Of a stretch of 17,600 nt of DNA, positions 1 through 6,245 are shown in pieces. A program made the position numbers and the translations under genes. The notes below the pieces were generated by a model. It searched no databases. It was not told the DNA's origin and saw only the letters and a list, made by a program, of their open reading frames with translations. Source of the DNA: Heritagella caecorum (GTDB lineage Bacteria > Bacillota > Clostridia > Oscillospirales > Acutalibacteraceae); NCBI GenBank assembly GCA_904419035.1, contig CAJFQL010000040.1, positions 1-17,600 of the forward strand. The letters run 5' to 3'. Within the stretch, counting starts at the first letter, position 1. Each line of letters begins with the position of its first letter.

Positions 1-25
1 GTATTTTCTTCGTGACATACGAACA

Positions 26-65
26 CCCCCTGTATAGGTTTATTTTCCTACACAGGGGGCGTTTT
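26..65. terminator. Hairpin terminator, possibly bidirectional
   Basis: Arms 26-38 and 47-59 pair over 13 positions around an 8-nt loop. There is one A-C mismatch on the plus strand, which becomes a G-U pair on the minus strand. A GTTTTG tract follows on the plus side. It lies 65 bases downstream of the minus-strand lipoprotein stop, so it probably ends that transcript and also one entering from the left. The T tail is weak on the minus strand. Confidence 0.6.
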
Positions 66-124
66 GTCTATTGTCCGTTTTTACTGGTTCGGTCCACTTT
101 AGCCGGGGCGGCTCTTTTTCTGCG

Positions 125-1297
125 TTATTTTTCGAGAAGCCCCAATTCGTCAAGGTCGCGTTCGATCAGCTTCACGGGCAGCCGCGAGCCGTCTTCGTAC
201 CCAATCAGGAAGATCATCACTTGCCCCTGATCATTGAGGTACACCTCACTGACCCAATACGGTTCTTCCCAGGCGGGCAGTTCCGTATAGGTGATTTCTC
301 CCGTTTCCCGGTTTAGCAGGATCAGTTCCGGTTTTTCCCGGTACGTCCGGTAAAACAGGTCGTACTGCTCATTCCGGGTGGTCTCTTCCGCCATACGGAA
401 TGAACCGGGGGTCAACAGCCGCCGCTGCAAACTGCCGTCTTGGATCGAACCAAAGAAAATGCTCTGCCCTTCAAAATAGAACATCTTATCGTCCATTTCA
501 AACTGCGTAGCATCCTGCGACAGGCCGCTGCCGGTGCAGCTATTGCTCACTCTGGACACATCCAGATGCTCAACCGGTTCCATTTGATCGGTGTACACAT
601 CCAGCCACAGTTTCCAGCTGTCGTTTTCCCCGCGCTCCTTTATGAGTACCCCCACATGGCCGTCCCAGGTGGTCACCCGGCTGATCGTGCGTTTGGCTAC
701 CAAGCTCCCTCCATCGGAGTAGCTTTCCGTCAGCAGGTTTTCGTTTTTCCCCGTTTCCGGGTCGTAGACATCCAGGTACGTGCCCTTTTTGTCCATGCGC
801 ACCAGCAGCAGCCGGCTGCCAAAATCGCACACCTGGGTGTAAAAGCTGTTTTCCGGAAGACCGGGAATAATCTCCACGGTATTGTCCGTCAAATGGATCG
901 CCGCCAAACTGTCATACCCGCGGCTTTCCCCTTCGTCACATCCTCCTTCAATCAGATACAGCGTGTCCCCCACCACCGTGCCGGTGGCATTGGCGCCGGA
1001 CACATTCGTCAGCGTACCCAGCTTCACTTTTTCCCCGCTGTCCCGGTAATACCGCCAATAGGCCACTTCGGTGACCGTGTGAAGGGGTTCGGCTTCCGTC
1101 GCTTTTTCATACACAAACCCGTCGCTGGTCTGGAACAACAGGTCGCCGCAGGCGATGGTTTGGTCCGTGTCGCCCTTGGCATCGGTCACTTCCTTCGGAC
1201 TATTGAGCGCCAGCGATTGTACGTCGCTGAGGGTACAGCCCGCAGCACTCACCAGCATAAGGCAGCTGCTCAGAAGCAGCGCCAGCCACTTTTTCAT
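125..1297 (-). CDS. Predicted secreted lipoprotein, function unknown
   Basis: A 390-residue protein. The start at 1297 is chosen over an upstream in-frame ATG (1354) because AGGAGG lies at the right distance (about 1305-1311) and because it begins directly with a signal peptide: MKKW, a hydrophobic stretch, then SAAGC with Cys21 as the probable lipidation site. Position -3 of the lipobox is Ala rather than the usual Leu. The mature part has many short beta-prone blocks with repeated patterns such as GDTLYLIEGG, YDPETGK and LNRETGEI, resembling a beta-propeller of the kind seen in extracellular Firmicute proteins of the DUF5050 sort; that comparison is from memory. No catalytic motif was seen. 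It is monocistronic, faces away from the marR-like operon, and has its own promoter far upstream with a long leader. Function cannot be assigned. Confidence 0.85.
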   Translation of the reverse strand: MKKWLALLLSSCLMLVSAAGCTLSDVQSLALNSPKEVTDAKGDTDQTIACGDLLFQTSDGFVYEKATEAEPLHTVTEVAYWRYYRDSGEKVKLGTLTNVSGANATGTVVGDTLYLIEGGCDEGESRGYDSLAAIHLTDNTVEIIPGLPENSFYTQVCDFGSRLLLVRMDKKGTYLDVYDPETGKNENLLTESYSDGGSLVAKRTISRVTTWDGHVGVLIKERGENDSWKLWLDVYTDQMEPVEHLDVSRVSNSCTGSGLSQDATQFEMDDKMFYFEGQSIFFGSIQDGSLQRRLLTPGSFRMAEETTRNEQYDLFYRTYREKPELILLNRETGEITYTELPAWEEPYWVSEVYLNDQGQVMIFLIGYEDGSRLPVKLIERDLDELGLLEK

Positions 1298-1299
1298 AC

Positions 1300-1510
1300 C
1301 TTTTTCCTCCTTTTTTCTCCGGTCCTCCCCTGTCAGGGCTTTTTGCCCAGGCATTTTTGCCTCCGGTCCCCCTAACAGGGCCCCGTTTTTTCTGTGGCCG
1401 GGTTTTCACGCCCGGCGGCGGCCTGGCTGTACCGGCTGCCATGTACCTGCCCCATGGGGCCCTCCCCCTTTCTATTTTCCACAAAAATTTAAAACAAAAC
1501 ATATTACAAT
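1300..1510 (-). promoter_or_regulatory. Long GC-rich structured 5' leader of the lipoprotein gene
   Basis: About 210 bases separate the best minus-strand promoter from the lipoprotein start. The leader holds back-to-back short hairpins: GGGC/GCCC at 1336-1339 and 1345-1348 around a T5 loop (A5 in the transcript), AGGCA/TGCCT at 1349-1353 and 1358-1362, and CCCT/AGGG pairs near 1328-1338 and 1370-1380. An imperfect direct repeat (CTCCGGTCC, then CCC...AGGGC) occurs at 1317-1339 and 1361-1381. I do not recognise a known riboswitch class. Confidence 0.4.
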
Positions 1511-1513
1511 TAT

Positions 1514-1543
1514 ATTGTACAACAGCACTTTCTCCCCTGTCAA
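1514..1543 (-). promoter_or_regulatory. Predicted sigma-A promoter for the lipoprotein gene
   Basis: On the minus strand TTGACA (1543-1538) is followed by an 18-base spacer and TACAAT (1519-1514), with TATAAT overlapping just downstream (1514-1509). It lies back to back with the plus-strand promoter at 1574. Confidence 0.55.
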
Positions 1544-1573
1544 TGGAACAAATAATCACAATTTGGTTACAGC

Positions 1574-1610
1574 TTGACAACAAAAGAATAATATGTATAC
1601 TTACTATAAG
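1574..1610 (+). promoter_or_regulatory. Predicted promoter of the MarR operon, with a possible operator
   Basis: TTGACA at 1574-1579, a 16-base spacer and TATACT at 1596-1601. A small inverted repeat, CTTA-CTA-TAAG (1600-1610), sits at the -10/+1 region where an autoregulating MarR protein could bind. The promoter is convincing; the operator is only suggestive. Confidence 0.65.
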
Positions 1611-1641
1611 AACGCTTATTATGAAAGAGGAAGGTAACAAA

Positions 1642-2076
1642 ATGGAAAGTCTTCACTACCTGCTGATGAAAGCCCACACAAACCTGTCCCGGTATATCCT
1701 CGCGCAGGCTTCGTCCCTGTCGCTGACCCCCGGCCAGCCCAAAGTCTTGGATTTTTTGCAAAAAGCCGGCGAAGCCGATCAAAAGACCATTGCCGCGTAC
1801 TGCGAAATCGAACCCGCCACGGCGGGCAGTATCCTGTTGCGCATGGAACAGGCGGGGCTGATCGTCCGCCGGCAAAAACCGGGGAACCGCCGGTCGCTGT
1901 TTGTCTCGCTGACCGATAAAGGCGCCGCCGCCGCCCAGGCGATGACCGGTGTCTTCCATGAGGCCGAAGAAAAAGCCCTGGCCGGTTGGCAGGAAGCAGA
2001 CATACAGGCGCTCAAAACCCTGCTTACCCGGTTGTGCGGCGCCTTTCCGCTGTCCGATCCAAAGGAGGAACCCTGA
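1642..2076 (+). CDS. MarR-family transcriptional regulator
   Basis: A 144-residue protein, normal for MarR. The ATG at 1642 follows GAGGAAGG (1627-1634); an ATG at 1621 has no comparable site. The helix-turn-helix lies at about residues 44-72 (QKTIAAYCEIEPATAGSILL is the core) and the winged beta hairpin at 73-91 (RRQKPGNRRSLFVSLTDKG), which is the usual MarR pattern of R-rich wing then LT(D/E)KG. Flanking helices form the dimer region. It is the first gene of an operon with a YczE-like membrane protein (3 bases between stop and next ATG) and an APH-type kinase. By family it probably represses its own promoter and responds to a small ligand; neither is shown here. Confidence 0.9.
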   Translation: MESLHYLLMKAHTNLSRYILAQASSLSLTPGQPKVLDFLQKAGEADQKTIAAYCEIEPATAGSILLRMEQAGLIVRRQKPGNRRSLFVSLTDKGAAAAQAMTGVFHEAEEKALAGWQEADIQALKTLLTRLCGAFPLSDPKEEP

Positions 2077-2079
2077 TTT

Positions 2080-2772
2080 ATGCAAACGAAACGCACCTTT
2101 CCCCATCCCGTCAAACAGACCATCCTGCTCGCTATCGGCCTGATCCTCATGGCCCTGGGCGTAGCCCTTTCCATTAAAGCCGATCTGGGCACGTCGCCGA
2201 TTTCCAGCCTGCCGTATGTCACGTCGCTGATGTCCTCCCTGTCGGTGGGTACCACCACCATCATCATGAACGGGATGTTCGTCCTGATCCAAATCGCCAT
2301 TTTGCGCCGCCGGTACGACCCCTTCCAGCTGTTACAGTTCCCCGCCGCCATCTTGTTCGGCAGCATGATCGATCTGTGGGGGCAAGTGCTGTCGGGGCTA
2401 CACCCCAACGGCTACCTGTTTGAACTGCTGCTGTGTATCCTGGGCGTGGTACTGGTCGCCGTGGGGGTCAGTGTAGAAGTCGCCGCCAAACTGGTCACCA
2501 CCGCCGGGGAAGGCGTGGTGCTGGCCGTGTGCCAGGTGGCGCCGGTGCGGTTCGGTTCCATGAAAACGGCCTTTGACGTCACGCTGGTGTGTTTGTCGGT
2601 GATTTTGTCCCTGTTGTTCCTGCATGGGCTCTATGGCGTGCGGGAAGGCACGGTGCTGGCAGCCATTTTCGTAGGACAGATCACCCGGGTGACCAATCCC
2701 CTGGCCCAGAAAGCCGCCGACCGGTTTATGAATGAATCCCATCCTTCTAAAGGGGCCACCCATGAAGCCTGA
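2080..2772 (+). CDS. YczE/YyaS-family integral membrane protein
   Basis: A 230-residue polytopic protein of about five helices (roughly residues 13-33, 58-75, 86-103, 112-135, 165-183). The motif LGTSPISSLPY at 36-46, after a SIKADLG turn, and GEGVVLAV at 143-150 match the YczE/YyaS membrane family (COG2364), related in layout to YitT. AAAGGAGG at 2061-2068 lies inside the 3' end of the MarR gene, giving tight coupling. Its biochemical function is not established; MarR plus YczE pairs suggest an exporter or membrane stress role, which is inference. The C-terminal tail (about 210-230) is polar and cytoplasmic. Its last 11 bases overlap the next gene. Confidence 0.85.
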   Translation: MQTKRTFPHPVKQTILLAIGLILMALGVALSIKADLGTSPISSLPYVTSLMSSLSVGTTTIIMNGMFVLIQIAILRRRYDPFQLLQFPAAILFGSMIDLWGQVLSGLHPNGYLFELLLCILGVVLVAVGVSVEVAAKLVTTAGEGVVLAVCQVAPVRFGSMKTAFDVTLVCLSVILSLLFLHGLYGVREGTVLAAIFVGQITRVTNPLAQKAADRFMNESHPSKGATHEA

Positions 2773-3580
2773 ACCCTCCCTGCCGCTTTTCGCCCGGGGC
2801 GGCGAAGCCGATTTGTACCGGCTGGATGCGCACCGGCTTTTGCGGGTCCCCCGCAGCGGCCACGCGGATTTTTCCATCGAAACCGCCCTGTTTCCCCAGC
2901 TGGCGGCCCACCGGGTTCCGGTACCCACCTTGTATGGCGTTACCACATACCACGGCCGCCAGGCCCAGATCATGGAACGGATTGACGGCCCCTCGGCCCT
3001 GTCGGAGCTCATACGTAACCCTCTGCGTCTGGCGGGGTTCATGCGGTCGTTTTGCGCCCTGCATGAGAAAATCCTGTCCATCCCCGGCCCCGCCAATCTG
3101 CCTTCTCTGCGGGAACAACTATATGCCCTCAAAGAGCAGCCGGAAAAGCTTCCTGAAAAGGACCTTCCCTCCATCTTGCGGCTATTTGACACCCTGCCAG
3201 AGGGAAACCGGGTGTGCCACGGAGACTTTCACCCCGGCAACCTGCTCACCTGCCGGGGGCAAACCTACGTCATCGACTGGGGGGCCGCCCACACGGGTGA
3301 TCCTCTGTCGGATGTGGCCCACACGTTTTTGCTGCTTTCCCTGGCCCCCCGTACCCCGGGGCAGCGCTGGTTTGCCTGGCGGCGGCTGCAAATTCTGGGG
3401 TGGTGTATGGCTAAATGCTACCGCCGCCATATGAAAAAGCACCTGGGATTTTCCCGCCGGGAATTCCGGTCGTGGTGTGCCGTGATGGCGCTGTACCGTT
3501 TGTATCACGGTTTGCCGTCGGAGCAAAAAGCCCGGAAAAAAACGGTAACCAAAGCCTGTGCCCGCCTCACAAAAGAATAA
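2762..3580 (+). CDS. APH/choline-kinase-fold phosphotransferase
   Basis: A 272-residue small-molecule kinase-like protein. The ATG at 2762 is preferred to 2732 because AAGGGG precedes it and the protein then begins with the glycine-containing loop (ARGGEADLYR, 11-20). The catalytic loop HGDFHPGN is at 153-160 (Asp155 base, Asn160 metal) and IDWGAAHTGDPLSD at 171-184 supplies the second metal aspartate, Asp172. This is the standard aminoglycoside phosphotransferase family signature. MERIDGPSAL near 71-80 matches the hinge region. The substrate is unknown: antibiotic, choline-like or sugar alcohols are all possible and resistance should not be assumed. It overlaps the YczE-like gene by 11 bases and so is translated from the same mRNA. 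Confidence 0.85.
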   Translation: MKPEPSLPLFARGGEADLYRLDAHRLLRVPRSGHADFSIETALFPQLAAHRVPVPTLYGVTTYHGRQAQIMERIDGPSALSELIRNPLRLAGFMRSFCALHEKILSIPGPANLPSLREQLYALKEQPEKLPEKDLPSILRLFDTLPEGNRVCHGDFHPGNLLTCRGQTYVIDWGAAHTGDPLSDVAHTFLLLSLAPRTPGQRWFAWRRLQILGWCMAKCYRRHMKKHLGFSRREFRSWCAVMALYRLYHGLPSEQKARKKTVTKACARLTKE

Positions 3581-3626
3581 TGGTAACTTATGATACAGAA
3601 ATGAGGTAGATTTTATCAAACACAAC

Positions 3627-3758
3627 ATGTATGGATACATCCGTGTATCAACAAAAGATCAAAATGAAGATCGTCAAATTCTTGCATTTTCGGAACTGGG
3701 AATTCCACTATCATGTTTTTTATATTTAGTATTTGCAATCTTCTGCAAAATGGATTGA
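3627..3758 (+). pseudogene. Truncated serine recombinase (resolvase/invertase), N-terminal stub
   Basis: The frame begins MYGYIRVSTKDQNEDRQ and continues ILAFSELGIP, the classic N-terminus of resolvase/invertase-type serine recombinases, including the catalytic serine of the YxRVS motif (Ser8). Similarity stops at about base 3708; the following residues are unrelated and a stop occurs at 3756. A full enzyme has about 180-200 residues or more, so at least 80 percent is missing. No good ribosome site precedes the ATG; GAGGT at 3603 is about 20 bases away. The stretch is clearly richer in A+T than its neighbours, as expected of a transferred-element remnant. Confidence 0.8.
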
Positions 3759-3883
3759 TCCACTTGATTATCGGGTTCGTTTTTTTCACTTTTGCTTATC
3801 TCTTTTTTATGGGGTTAATTGCATCCGAATCGGATATTCTATCTTGGCAAACCATTGGAGATCTTTATGGATTTTCAGGATAA
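3713..3883 (+). pseudogene. Short membrane-protein fragment, probably a C-terminal remnant
   Basis: In a different frame from the recombinase stub, 56 residues are open from the ATG at 3713. They form two hydrophobic segments (about residues 1-9 and 13-34, with HLIIGFVFFTFAYLFFMG) followed by a polar tail, ASESDILSWQTIGDLYGF. There is no ribosome site. The composition resembles the last helices of a larger polytopic protein such as a flippase, but I cannot name the family. It begins where recombinase similarity ends, so the two are likely halves of a deletion or recombination joint. It could also be a chance ORF in AT-rich DNA. Confidence 0.35.
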
Positions 3884-3906
3884 ATCATCCTTTTGTTTTA
3901 ACAGGG

Positions 3907-3941
3907 AAAACCTCCCCTGGCTCATCCGCCGGGGAGGTTTT
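3907..3941. terminator. Bidirectional rho-independent terminator
   Basis: A perfect 11-bp stem (AAAACCTCCCC at 3907-3917, GGGGAGGTTTT at 3931-3941) with a 13-nt loop and T-rich tracts on both sides. It closes the AT-rich scar on the plus strand and could end the HAD gene transcript on the minus strand. Confidence 0.75.
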
Positions 3942-4151
3942 CTCTCATTTTCTCAAGTTTTTACCACATATTCTCATCCGGCGCCTGTCCCACATGAGCC
4001 TGCCACGCGCCGCCATCGTTTCATGGTAACGGCGGTACCCCATCGTCCGTCTTCCGGCATCAAGCCGGAATGTCTCAGCCGGCATACCGGTGGTTTTTCC
4101 CCACATCGCCCCGGTTTCGGAACCGCTTATTTCCACATACGATGGAAGCTG
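3942..4151. other. Intergenic region without a convincing gene
   Basis: About 210 bases between the terminator and the HAD stop. It contains one perfect short hairpin (TTCCGGC 4052-4058, GCCGGAA 4064-4070, 5-nt loop) without a T tract. A 63-codon GTG-initiated frame on the minus strand (3945-4136) lacks a ribosome site and any family resemblance. Composition returns to the GC-rich level of the flanking genes. Confidence 0.5.
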
Positions 4152-4799
4152 TCATGTTCCGTTCTCCCCCGGCCGCGCCTCCAGGGCCGCTGCCAACCTG
4201 CTTTGCAGCTGCTCTACACTATGGGCTAACTCTAAATCGCAAAGCCCGTCCCGGCCGTATCCATAGGAAACCCCCAGAAACGGCACGCCGTTTTCTTCGG
4301 CAGCCCGCCGGTCGGTGATGCTGTCCCCCACCATCAGGCATTCTATGGGGCTTTTCCCGGCCTTCTGCAATAAGTCCCGCAGCGCCTGCCCTTTGGGGCG
4401 CCCTTCTTTTCGGCCCATGACATACCGAAAATAACGCCGGATGCCGCAGCGGGCCAGCACCGTTTCAATATAGACGGGCCGTCCCATGCCGCAAATGGCC
4501 ATGTCGGCCCCCCGCTGCGACAAAAAGGCCAGCATCTCTTGTACCCCGTCGAACAGCCGGCCCCGGGCCTGCACCCGCCGGATTTCTTCTTCGTTCATGT
4601 CCCTGATAAAGCGCTGCTGCCGCTCTTTCGGCATAGCCGGCGCCACCCGGTCGAGCAGTTCCTGGATGGTGGTATACATCAGGTACCGTTCGTCCTCCGG
4701 CGAAAGCGCTATTTGGTACCGGCGGCACAGTTCCCGCAACGCCGGCACCGTCGTTTCGTGGGTACGGTACAGCGTGCCGTCCAGATCAAAAATGACCAT
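4152..4799 (-). CDS. HAD-superfamily hydrolase, phosphoglycolate-phosphatase-like
   Basis: A 215-residue protein. The ATG at 4799 is chosen because it follows GGGAGGAGG (4808-4816) and places motif I at the very N-terminus, as in the family: FDLDGTLY with Asp5 nucleophile and Asp7 acid/base. A helical cap spans about 15-80. Motif III Lys is in GRPKG (Lys136) and motif IV is VGDSITD (157-163, Asp159 and Asp163). Motif II, normally a Thr or Ser in a run such as AICSNG, reads AICGMG at 101-106, so the conserved hydroxyl residue appears to be Gly104. The enzyme would be a small-metabolite phosphatase of the PGP/Gph type; the substrate is unknown. Divergent from the GNAT at 4931, with its own extended -10 promoter. 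Confidence 0.88.
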   Translation of the reverse strand: MVIFDLDGTLYRTHETTVPALRELCRRYQIALSPEDERYLMYTTIQELLDRVAPAMPKERQQRFIRDMNEEEIRRVQARGRLFDGVQEMLAFLSQRGADMAICGMGRPVYIETVLARCGIRRYFRYVMGRKEGRPKGQALRDLLQKAGKSPIECLMVGDSITDRRAAEENGVPFLGVSYGYGRDGLCDLELAHSVEQLQSRLAAALEARPGENGT

Positions 4800-4832
4800 G
4801 ATTCTTGCCTCCTCCCGGCGGTTCTTTTGTCC

Positions 4833-4841
4833 ATCATACCA
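4833..4841 (-). promoter_or_regulatory. Extended -10 promoter of the HAD gene
   Basis: On the minus strand TGGTATGAT (4841-4833) ends 33 bases before the HAD ATG. The -35 region is weak. It shares its form with four other promoters in the window. Confidence 0.6.
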
Positions 4842-4866
4842 CAAACCGCCCCAAAGGGAAAAGGGG

Positions 4867-4895
4867 TTGTGCCCCTCCTTTTTCCATGCTATGAT
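4867..4895 (+). promoter_or_regulatory. Promoter of the GNAT gene at 4931
   Basis: TTGTGC (4867-4872), a 17-base spacer and TATGAT (4890-4895), extended by TGC immediately upstream (4887-4889). It lies about 50 bases from the divergent HAD -10. Confidence 0.65.
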
Positions 4896-4930
4896 GAAAA
4901 AAAGCGGCCATGGTAAAGGAGGGATTATGG

Positions 4931-5569
4931 ATGCCCTTAATCGAAGACGCCAATCTATTTATGATGTGCCCCCGCCCCCATCGGGGCGCTTTTACCCCAG
5001 TGCCACATGGTTTCTCGGTACGCCCTGCCCGGCGGGAGGAATGGGACACCTGGCTTACGTTCCCCTTTGATACACAGTCGAGTAAAGAAGCCTATCGGCC
5101 CTTTATGGTGGACTATTTTAACCGGGTATACCTCCCAAAGGAAGCGGACTTCTGGCGCGCCTGCCAGTTTTTGTGCGATGCAACCGATACCCCGGTGGGC
5201 ACGTGCTTTCTGTGGCGGGCGTACGGCACGGTGACGACGCTACATTGGTTCAAAGTCAAAAAGGAATGGGAAGGAAAAGGCCTTGGACGGGCGCTGCTCT
5301 CCGCGGTACTGGCTACCGCCAAGGCGGAAGACGGCCCGATTTACCTGCACACCCAACCGGGGAGTTATCGTGCGATTAAGCTATATACCGATTTCGGCTT
5401 TTCTCTGCTCACCGACCCGGTGATCGGGTACCGCCCCAATGCCCTGCATGAGGCGCTCCCCTATCTGCGGGAAAAAATGCCCCCCGCCGCCTTTTATGCT
5501 CTCCGCTTTCAAAATGCTCCACCGGATTTCCTTACTTTGGTACAAAAAGATCCGGAACCCGAATTTTAA
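4931..5569 (+). CDS. GNAT-family N-acetyltransferase
   Basis: A 212-residue protein. The ATG at 4931 follows AAAGGAGGG (4915-4923) at a spacing of 7; the in-frame ATG at 4910 lies before that site and is rejected. The acetyl-CoA pyrophosphate loop (motif A, Q/RxxGxG/A form) is EGKGLGRALL at 114-123, preceded by the beta strand LHWFKVKKEW. AIKLYTDFGF at 148-157 is the usual motif B region (N/YxxxGF). The first 30 residues are an extra N-terminal segment with several prolines. The acceptor substrate cannot be read from sequence. Monocistronic, between a promoter at 4867 and a strong terminator at 5574. Confidence 0.88.
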   Translation: MPLIEDANLFMMCPRPHRGAFTPVPHGFSVRPARREEWDTWLTFPFDTQSSKEAYRPFMVDYFNRVYLPKEADFWRACQFLCDATDTPVGTCFLWRAYGTVTTLHWFKVKKEWEGKGLGRALLSAVLATAKAEDGPIYLHTQPGSYRAIKLYTDFGFSLLTDPVIGYRPNALHEALPYLREKMPPAAFYALRFQNAPPDFLTLVQKDPEPEF

Positions 5570-5573
5570 CTAG

Positions 5574-5605
5574 AAAACCGCCGGTATTTTTCCGGCGGTT
5601 TTTTT
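5574..5605 (+). terminator. Rho-independent terminator after the GNAT gene
   Basis: An 11-bp stem (AAAACCGCCGG 5574-5584, CCGGCGGTTTT 5592-5602) with a 7-nt loop and seven T (5599-5605). It starts five bases after the GNAT stop. Confidence 0.9.
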
Positions 5606-5678
5606 ACGAACCTATGTAGTTTTTCTTTAAAAAACCGTAGATAGAAAGTAGGGAAAAAGAAAAAGGAGGTGCCCCCCT

Positions 5679-6245
5679 ATGGAAGATAAACAGATCCTTG
5701 CCCTGTTTTTGGCCCGTTCGGGGGAAGCCATCGAAGAACTGCAGCGGCGGGATGGCCCCCAGTGTTTAGCGCTGGCCCGCCGGTTTCTACCCGATGAGCG
5801 GGATGCCCAGGAATGCGTCAATGACGCCCTTTTGGCCCTGTGGCATGCCATTCCCCCGGCCCATCCCATCCCGCTGCGCCCCTACCTGTATAAAGTGGTG
5901 CGCAACCAGTGCCTGAAACGGCTGGAGCACCAAGCAGCAAGCAAGCGCAGCGCCTACATGGTAGCCATGCAGGAACTGGAACCCTACTGCCCCGCCCCCG
6001 ATTGTGTAGAAGACGACTTTTCCGCCCGGGAATCCTATCGGACACTGACGCAACATATGGAAGCGTTTCTTTCTACGTTATCGAAAGAAAACCGGGTTAT
6101 CTTTCTGCGCCGGTACTGGTTTTGTGACAGCTATGCCGACATTGCCCGGCGGGTAGGATTGCGGGAAAAGACCGTTTCTGTGCGGCTAACACGCCTGCGG
6201 AAAAAACTGCGCCTATTTTTGCTCAAAAAGGAGGAAAACGAATAA
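5679..6245 (+). CDS. ECF-like sigma-70 family RNA polymerase sigma factor
   Basis: A 188-residue protein with a two-domain group 4 layout. Region 2 (about 25-90) contains LARRFLPDERDAQECVNDAL and LRPYLYKVVRNQCLKRL, the DAEDxxQ-type core-binding helix and the -10 recognition helix. Region 4 (about 128-180) contains LSKENRVIFLRRYWFCDSYA and a helix-turn-helix ending in KTVSVRLTRLRKKLR, which reads the -35. A strong AAAGGAGGT (5662-5670) lies 8 bases before the ATG. The next gene starts on the last base of the stop codon (TAATG), so the two are coupled. By family it directs a small regulon, held inactive by the partner until an envelope signal arrives; its target promoters were not identified here. 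Confidence 0.9.
   Translation: MEDKQILALFLARSGEAIEELQRRDGPQCLALARRFLPDERDAQECVNDALLALWHAIPPAHPIPLRPYLYKVVRNQCLKRLEHQAASKRSAYMVAMQELEPYCPAPDCVEDDFSARESYRTLTQHMEAFLSTLSKENRVIFLRRYWFCDSYADIARRVGLREKTVSVRLTRLRKKLRLFLLKKEENE

Noticed and set aside
440..1375. Long plus-strand frame opposite the lipoprotein gene
   Set aside because: Antisense shadow: histidine/glutamine-rich, no ribosome site, and the minus strand carries a signal peptide protein.
2762..3580. Aminoglycoside resistance gene
   Set aside because: The kinase fold is clear, but the substrate cannot be told from the motifs and the neighbours do not point to resistance.
3945..4136. 63-codon minus-strand frame downstream of the HAD gene
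   Set aside because: GTG start without a ribosome site, arginine/methionine-rich low-complexity content and no family pattern.
5606..5678. ECF-type autoregulated promoter before the sigma gene (GAAC at 5608, CGTA at 5636)
   Set aside because: The spacing of about 24 bases is too long for the usual 16-17 of ECF promoters.
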